Shown: positions 24,801-33,800 of the stretch, piece after piece
Layout of the letters: the number at the start of each line of letters is the position of its first letter
Position numbering within the stretch: position 1 is the first letter of the stretch
Source of the DNA: Axinella damicornis
Lineage: Eukaryota; Porifera; Demospongiae; Axinellida; Axinellidae
Length of the DNA stretch: 64,000 nt
Direction of reading: 5' to 3'
NCBI GenBank assembly: GCA_963931865.1
Contig: OZ007508.1
Span: 17,241,762-17,305,761, forward strand
Translations under genes and position numbers: made by a program
Notes under the pieces: model-generated
Database searches by the model: none
Told to the model about the DNA's origin: nothing
Seen by the model: only the letters and a program-made list of their open reading frames with translations

Positions 24801-27800
24801 GAGGGAGTAGATGTGTGGCCAAAACTCTAACCGAGAGGTGAATGTGGAAAAGCATCCCTAGTTTTGCAGGGGGTAGGTTGACCTTTTGAAGAGTGCCCTT
24901 GGCTTGAGTCGGTTTTAGTTGGTGTGCGTGCAATTTTTTTTGAAAGCCTAGGGTAGTCAAACCTCTGTTTTTGAGGGCGGCAGTGAGTTTTGGGCTGTAG
25001 CCTGCAAGTGAGGAGAGCAGGTGGTAAATCCATGCGTAGTTTTTTGGCCTGTTTTGTGTGTGTATTGATGATGGGGTCAGAGTGTGGGTGGGGCCTTGGA
25101 GAGTGTTCAAATTTTCAGTTTAGTAGAGGGCCTTAAAATTGAGTTTTAGGGCATTTTCAAGCAGAGGGAGCAGTTTGATGCAAAGTATTGCTGAAAATTG
25201 TGTACGCTTTGATGCTGCCCATTTATCCATCAACTTGGTTTCGGAGATCGCTGTACCCATGTTTCCTACCTTAAGTATAGGTACATGGTATGCAGAGACA
25301 TGACCCATTTTGACAAATGAAGAGTGGGGGACCAATACATACCAAGCCAGCCTCGTTCCCAGGCTCTCGGTGATTCGAGAGAAGAGCTCCCCAATTACCG
25401 ATTGCCAGGGAATGAGGCTAATACCTAGCTCACAAGGTGCAAGGTTCTATGAAGGTCTGGGGTCCGAGGTCCCCCTCCCCCCTCCCCCCTACCCCCTCTC
25501 CCCCATCCCCCAGATTTGAAGCAAATCAGCTTTCATGAAGTTCACAAGAATTTGGCAAAACCCATTGAGATGCTAGCTACTGTTCGAACGATTGTGCTTC
25601 TGCAAACCTGAAGGTATAATTATAATGTTCCTCGTCTGTATTTACTTGGCACACATTTACTCACATAGAAGAGACCTTTACCAAATCTGATTAGCAATTG
25701 CACTCCAATCAGATACGCGCATGTGTGAGAGGGGAGGAATCACAATAAATTCCAGCATTTGCTCTGCCATAGCAACATTTGAAAATGGCTGCTTGCAGAG
25801 TATATAATTAGGACAGTATGAGCACCAATAAAGGTGTGGCGAAAGTAAACCACGTCTTGTTTGAGAGTGCAGGCACCAGTCATTGTGCCACACTAGCCCT
25901 CAAAACAGTGTAGTGCCCCTGTAACTTCTCGGTGTTTTGAGGGACTACAGGCATTTTGGCAGCCTCCATTCACTCAGCTGGAAATGGTTGTGTGTACACG
26001 TGTGTAAGCTGTAAACACCTTTTGGAACATCACCCGGTTCATTGCACATTAATTCAAAGAAGGAGGCTATCGCCAACTGCATGTGTACGGTGTTGGAATG
26101 AGGTGAAACCAGGCTGAAGTCGTGACCACTGCATGACTCAGAGGTAGAGGCCACCCTTCCATCCTAAAGCATTCCATTTCGGCACACAACAGCCTGACTG
26201 AGAAAGACTGAGCTGTTTTTGTCTTTCCATTTTCCATTCATTATGTTCAATAGACTAGAAGAAGAACAGCTCCACCTTGAGAACTATGTGACGTAAGAAC
26301 ACCAGGCTTGCACAGTTGTGTTGCTGAGAAGCTGCATATTCCAGTGATGTCCGCATCACGGCCCGAGGGGTTGGCAGCGTCTATATTAAAAGCACGGTGA
26401 AATCTACTGTCTGATCAAAGGGGGTGAGACTTGGTAAACATTTCAATGACACGTACCTGCGGCAGCTACAATACTGAAATCAGGCATGCAGCAGAAGGGT
26501 CTTGGGGCTTCACCAGGCTGCAGAAATCCCAACAAAAACTGTTTCACATAAGCAACAGGGAGCGGTATTTCATTGTTTGTGCCACTGATAATATACCATC
26601 ACAAATATACTTGGCCCACGGTAACGAATGCACAGGTGTGCATTGATTGGAGATTGCACCATTCTAAGAAGTTAAAGTTTGACAACATATTATATCTGTA
26701 CATCCATAACTGACTGGGCGTTATTGTGAAGGCATACATGTAACAGCGCATGGTGTCATGAATTGATATTGAACCCTGTAATATACACCTAAGAGTGCTC
26801 TGGGTGCTCTGAATATTACATACTCGTTCCCAGGCCCCACCCAGCTTTTGTTACTTGCAGTATGGAATATTCACCTTCCCGGAGAGAGAGGAATCCCCAA
26901 TGTCGCATTCTCTTGGAAGTATACAGCTGTCTTTTCTGAAATACTGGTACAGCGCCATAATCGTAAACCGTACGTATACGTATGCACTACATGTATAATT
27001 ATGTGTGTGCGAACATTACTAATGTGCACGCGCATACCCGAGTGGCCCACTGGGGTGGGGTTTAATATTGGCGGAATTTAATTTGGCTACTTTTTCCTAC
27101 ACCGCCAAATCGCAAAATTAAAACCCCTGCCAATTTTCCCGCTATACAGTAGCCTCATTCCCAGGCCCCGCCAAGCTTTTGTCACTTGCAGTACGGAAAC
27201 TGGGCTACAAAATCTGGGCAGGCCTGGGGACGAGGTTATTCACCATGTACATGTATGGTCTGTGTGAGTGTGTGTTACTAGCCTCATTCCCAGGCGCTCG
27301 GTAATTGGGCGCCTGGGAACGAGGCTAGTGTGCTACAAGCTGACCAGGGTGGTAGGACAAGATCATGTGCGGCATGCATTCTAATGTATCGTGCCACAGG
27401 ATAGAGCGCACACTGCTATACAAGAAATATGCAGAAGTTTCAGAATAGTAACAGCTCTAATGCTGACGTTTGCCGGCCGGGGCACAATGTGGCGCAAATG
27501 CTCATACTGATTTCCTACCTGCTGCTAAACACTTGAGTGCAGTAGACAAGTCTGTACATAGTGGCGTAATTCACTTGTAGTCTTTCATGGAGGATACTCA
27601 TCAGGATGTAATAAAAGCACAAAGCAGCCTTCTCCCACGGAGAAAGAGGTAGAATGACTTTGTATAAACTGACAGCACGTGATCCTACCCTACCCTCCTT
27701 GCTAGATGACACTGAAAACAAAGTTAGGTCAAGAGGTATGATTACTTGAAGGTCACATGACTATTGGTGGCTCTTCATAGGTTATGTTAACACAGTGCAT

Positions 27801-30800
27801 TCACTGCACATGATCCTAGTGGAACAAAACTAGCTAGCGACGAACTGTTGTTTCAACATCAGTTGTGAAGCTGATGCAAGTACCACACCTTAGTTCTGGG
27901 GTGAGGGGGTGTGGCACATGATGGTGTGTACTTCAAACATCATGAGATGTGCCTTATGACCTATTAGCAAGTACACTTACCCATGTTGCATCACTTTGTT
28001 GAACCTGGAGGAGGAACAAGTGAGAGGGAGCAGGTGAAGCAGTCGAGTATATGAATGACTCTAGTTTTCCCAGACCCTCCACAAATGTGAGAGGAGGGGT
28101 TGGTACTATATAGTACCTCATCAACACCCTCCCTCTACATTAACCAGACTCTCCTTTCCCGGAGAGGGTCAGGGAACAAGACTAGAACGGCCACAGCTCA
28201 TCCCAACCAGCAGGCATGAGACTGCCACTCAAAGTCACCACAAGGTACGAGACTAGCTACATGTACACAAACATGGCGTACCTCTCTCTGTTCTCTTAGC
28301 ATCTGAAGCAGTGGAGAGAGAACATGGAGAGGAAGAAGAGAGATACGAATATTAATTTCTGTTCAACTAATTAGCTCTTACAGCCACTATATATATGGTG
28401 GTTTTTTTGGTCATAATTGTTAGTAACTATTGTATTGGCATGACAATGAAAAGTGCAATGCTACTTGAAAGGTAGATATGGTAACTTCTTGATGATTACC
28501 AACACAAGCTGTAATTGCCACAACACTGCAGTGTGCTGACCCAAGAGTAAGGATGCCCCAAGTTTTATATGCTCCCAGAACATGCACCCTTGCATGCATG
28601 CACTACGTACTCAACAAGAGTCACGGTATTCAATAAAGCCTGCTGTACACGCCACAACCATCATCAAATAGTTTGGCATTCTCATTATGGTGAACAGGAG
28701 CCATTTTGTTTGTCATACATTCTACCAGCTGCCTCGCACCAAGAAGGTTGTAAATGGGTATGGGTAGTTTCTTATTGGTGCACTCACTTTGTGTGGTGTG
28801 TATATGCCTACAAGAAAATAGGTCCAACACTTGAATCAGGGGCGGCGGCACGTATTTACGATTGGGGGGGCAAGCCAGTGGCGTAGCCTACGCACGCTGC
28901 CAAAGGCAGTGCATAGAGGCGTGTAGTGCTGATCAGTCCGCGCGAAGCGCAGAAAAAATTTTTTGCCTTCATTTTTCAGTTATCAGGATGGGCTCTCGTG
29001 GCACCTTCGTGCTTTGTACTGCGCGTTCCAGATGTATGAGGATCGATGCTGCGCCAGATCAGCAACTCGATTCGCGTACATCACAAGGTTAGCCGAGTCA
29101 GCCTAGTACTAAGTATAGGGCAGCCGTTGGCTGTTTAATAGTAGCTAGCTAGGAGTTAGGGGGGGCGATGCCCCCCCCCCCCTAAATATTTTCTTGAGGG
29201 GCGCTTGCCCCCCTTGCCCCCCCCCCCCCCGTGCCGCCGCCCCTGTGAATCTTGAAGGCAAACACTGAAACTAAACTCAGCAGACAGTCTCTAGGTTGTG
29301 CAAATTTCCTCACTCCTCAACAAACAACTGAAGAGCACTTCACAAGCTAGTGCACTCAGGGTAGGACTGTGGACGGGTTTACTCACCCAATAGTCCCACC
29401 GAGTGATACAACACAGCAATGGGCCTACACTCTATCAGGTATGGACACAATGCCCATACACAACCCAAATATTGGCTGCCCACACAACCCCAACAATGTT
29501 GCCATCGTACAGTAGCCGCCCATGTCAGACCTCTCAACCATCAACTAGGTTTCGTTGTGAGATGGCCATAAGATCATATAAATTGTGCACTAACTTTATG
29601 GTTACGGGATTCCTACGTGTGGATACCCGCACCGTATACTTAATTAAGCGCTATTTCATTGTCTGGCCACGCCCACCGCGCGGGGGTCCCGTAACCTTAG
29701 GTTACGGGATCTCTGCACGCGGATACGCGCACCGTATACTTATTAAGCGCTATTTCATAGTTTTTTTTGTCGCCAAAAATTAAGCCGTGTGATCCGACCT
29801 GGACTTGGAAGACCGTGTTGAAATACCGTAGGCACAAACAGTATAGAAAGGGCCGGATGAAGCGTTTTTGTAAATACTGATGACCGTTCCAAAGTTATAC
29901 GACGCTGTATTCCAAAGAGGGGAGTCAAGATGGCGGTTATTCGCACTCAAGAGTCGTTCTTTCGAGGACTGCTCAACCTAGCCACAAAACGCTTACGTCC
30001 CACCCTAGGGCTTCCTATGGCGTGTCTCACAACAGTAGAATCGAGTTGCTCGCGGTCTTTGAACTGGACATTTTTGCCGAATAGTTTGCTGGAATTGATT
30101 TAACCAGTGTACAACAGCTACAGTGTGAGCTACTGTAACGATGATTAGTCTGCATGTTGACTACCCTCCCTGCTTTGTGTTGAGTAAGTTTGATTTCACT
30201 AGCTTAATTTTTGTCGGAGAATAATGGGGTTGAACAAATTGTCTGGCCACACCCACCGCGCGGGGATCCCGTAACCTTAAGGGCTAAAATAGTGAGTCTC
30301 ACTACCAAATAGTGAGAGTTGAGAGGTCTGCCATGTATCAGTGCCACAAGCTGACCTGCAGTCAGTGTAATAGTCACTGAACTCCTATAAGCACCACAAC
30401 CAGTGGTATACTCATTGCCGAGCGCCTTAGCGCGAGGCAACTAATCGTGCAGCGTAGTCACATCGCGTCTGTATATATATATATATATATCACAGAGTCG
30501 GTAGACTCTGTATGTAGGGATACGACGTACACGCAATATATGCTAATACAAAAGAATCTCTCCAAATCTCAGAAACGGTACACTTATAAGCCTTTATAAC
30601 CACATACCGTTCATCTTCGAGTGTTTTCATGACCAACAAGACTCCTCGCGTCGCGAAAAACCGTCGCGAAAGTACCGCACCAGGTACTCGCAAAACGGGC
30701 AAATTGTTTTTCTTTCTTCTTCTTTCTTTCTTTCTTTCAGACGGGCTAGCTCAACGTCGCCTCAATCCCTCATGATGGTTTTCGCACGAAACAGCAGCAT

Positions 30801-33800
30801 TTTACACCGAGCAGTGCACCAGCCCATCGCTTTTTGGCAACCTCCAAGTCTTCACCAGGCGGCTACAGCTGCCCACTCAATAACTATGGCTTCATTTGTC
30901 ACGCCATTTTCATGTTTGTACGCATGCGCACTTAAACGATCACTTAGCAACGATACGTAATTATTATTCAAGATCGCTGAATTAGAAGTGCCTTGCGCTG
31001 TTGAGTTACCGTAACTAGACTGAGGTAAATTCTCTGTGCTACATGTATATATGTTACTAGACTGTGTTCTGTGAGAGGGGTGAATGCCTATCTAAAGACT
31101 CAACAATGTGTCGCTACTACTATCTGGTATAGCTATTTTACCTACACTACTTCAGCTCAGGGAGCACTGGCTTAGTATCCATCCAGAAAAGGGTTGGCTT
31201 TTGAGATGCTGGGTCTGATTCTTCAGCCATTGCTGGCAGTGTAAATGCCAGAGTCAAGTAATCATGCGCCTGCTGCTAAAAAAAATGACATAAACAAGTA
31301 ATAAAAAACATTTAAAATGTAGCAGGATGTAGGGATACCAGAACCGCAAAAAGTAAGGAAACAAGGTAGGGATGATCACACAAAACAGTGAAGTATACAA
31401 TCCCCCTACATATCTTTTTTCATTATACACGTATTATGGAAAAAGATCTCTGTAGGGGGTTGTATACTTCACTGTTTTGTGTGATCATCCCTACCTTGTT
31501 TCCTTACTTTTTGCGGTTCTGGTATCCCTACATCCTGCTACATTTTAAATGTTTTTTATTACTTGTATATATATATCCGTCACACTTTAATTGCGAGGGG
31601 CAGGGGGCGGTTGCATCGCTGCGGTTTCTGTGGTCCCGATAGCCACGTGCTCGTGCACGTACTGCGCGTGCGAAATGCAGAGTCATTGAGAGTTGAGAAA
31701 GAAGCGATCTATACAGGGAAAAGGGACACTGCCTCAGAAGAGAGTAAGGCAAAGGAGAGAGAGTCTGACAGATTGACGAAGAAGCGATGTATACAAGGAG
31801 AGTTTAGCGGAGACAAGAAAGACAAACGTTTAGTCTAGGCCATGGTACGTACATATAGAGTGTTGACAGTGTCGAAGGGTGTAGAACCTCGCTAACGTCT
31901 TCGTATTCTTCCTGGCAACGCTTAGCCATCTTCAACCTCAATCAGCAACTTCGCACAACTTCGAACAACTAAACTTCGCACGCTGAACTGACTTTCGCAC
32001 CTTCGTTTTTCTTCCACAGGAAACCACGCCTACTATTATATTACAGATTGTGAGCGTGCGTGCGCGAGGCACAGACACTGCGCATGCGTATTCCTAGTAA
32101 CACACCTACTGATACACATCCCTGCCATTTTCAAGGTGACCTGTTGACCACTAGGTGAACATGACACTAAACTGGGACAGAAGACCCACTGGCTCTAGCT
32201 GGCCAACTTAGCATGCACGTGCGTACCCAGTAGTAGCCACCCTCAAGTTGTGGTAGTAGCCATATACTAAGTCACGGCCATTACGTAATTGATGAAGTGA
32301 TACAACAGAGATGGTACTGTGCACACTTGCCCACCTTCCTCCTCTCTCTCTCCGACAGCTGCTGCCACTGTGTGCACAGGGAGACAGAGGAGAAAATGAA
32401 ACAACAATGAGACGTATCAACATATCCGTGCAAACTGGGGGCTGGGTACTGTGTACATGCAAATACTTGGGGGAAGCTTCAGTATGTAATAGCTGAGACC
32501 AAGGAGTTACACAACCACTGTGCCATTAGTCATACAGTGGTACACATTCTGCAGTCACAACTCCTCCCACACTGGAGGGCAGTATTCTCCACAGGGTTTG
32601 CAGGACAATGGGCACAATTCATTATTCATGACTAGCACAAAATACACTAAAGCCATCCCTGAAAAGTACATGTGTGCAACGTGTGTGATTGCAATTGATG
32701 GTAGACATGATGCATACAATGACCATCAGTTCGAGATGGCAACTGTGTAGAATCCGAACACTCCCAATAAAATGACCATCAAGTCTTCAAAGGGCATATG
32801 GAATCCACAACATTACGTACTAGGAGAAATTTTAGTTGGTAACCAAGAAGCAGAAGCGGTACTCATGACTGACGAGTGGTTGCTTTGCTAAAGCTCATGC
32901 AGGTTTGGTTTCTGAGGCAATAGTTCTGACATAATTACACTGACTAATTGGCACGTACAACTCATGCACTAATTAACACATGTCAGGAAGGAAGCATGCA
33001 ATGTCACGTAGAGGCCCTTATTATTGCCACTCACTAGCCGTTTCTGTTCCCACAGACTAAGTACTAATCCAAACTGAGGCTTCAGAACGTCGGTGTAAAA
33101 GGAAATTGCCTTTACAAGCACGAGGCTGCAGCCTTTCACTGAGCATGCACAGAAGTGAATAAAACCCACGCAATTAGAGGCGAACGTTGAGTGGTGATAA
33201 TAGGAGCCCCACGTGGTGTGGTGATAATAGGAGCCCCACGTGGTGTGGTGATAATAGGAGCCCCACGTGGTGTGGTGATAATAGGAGCCCCACGTGGTGT
33301 GGTGATAATACGTAGGGGACTCTACGCTAACAGTGAGGTGCGCTTAAAACCAGATTTTGCGGTTTTGGAATACCAATACCTAATCAATATTCACTGAGGT
33401 CAAAGGTTGCCACACAATAGCTGGTCTGCAACTGGAGGAGTACTACCAGGAAACCAAATGGGGAGGGTAGTTTCTTGTGTTCCAGGAATAAACTGCAACA
33501 CACTGCAACTATATAACTGACATTCACTTAATTTCCATTGGGTCTGTAATGGTCACATGACCTAAACTGAGGAGCAGATACCTGCAGTCTTAATGAATGT
33601 CTACTAGCTGTAATGTCCCAAAAATAATATTCAAATTCAACAAACTCTAGCTGCGCACCCTCCTCGATGCAAGGAATCGTGAACCGTCTAGCTACTTGTT
33701 CGACGGACAATGGCGACAAAGACGGAGAGACCACTTGTTGACATTGGCTAGAGCACCACGAACATTCTGCCTCCTCGGTGGCGACACCCGGACAAAGATG

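Larger units (their letters stand above)
25276..27980. other. No confident gene; short palindromic elements
   Basis: Contains AGCCTCGTTCCCAGG palindromes at about 25,349-25,420, 27,152-27,238 and 27,279-27,327 and a C/T-rich tract at 25,470-25,512. A plus-strand candidate exon is listed separately. Confidence 0.5.

Noticed and set aside
33191..33311. CRISPR-like array
   Set aside because: Units are contiguous with no unique spacers, and the sequence is eukaryotic.
33191..33397. Nine-residue peptide repeat VVIIGAPRG
   Set aside because: Produced by the 27-bp tandem repeat. No splice context or conserved continuation.
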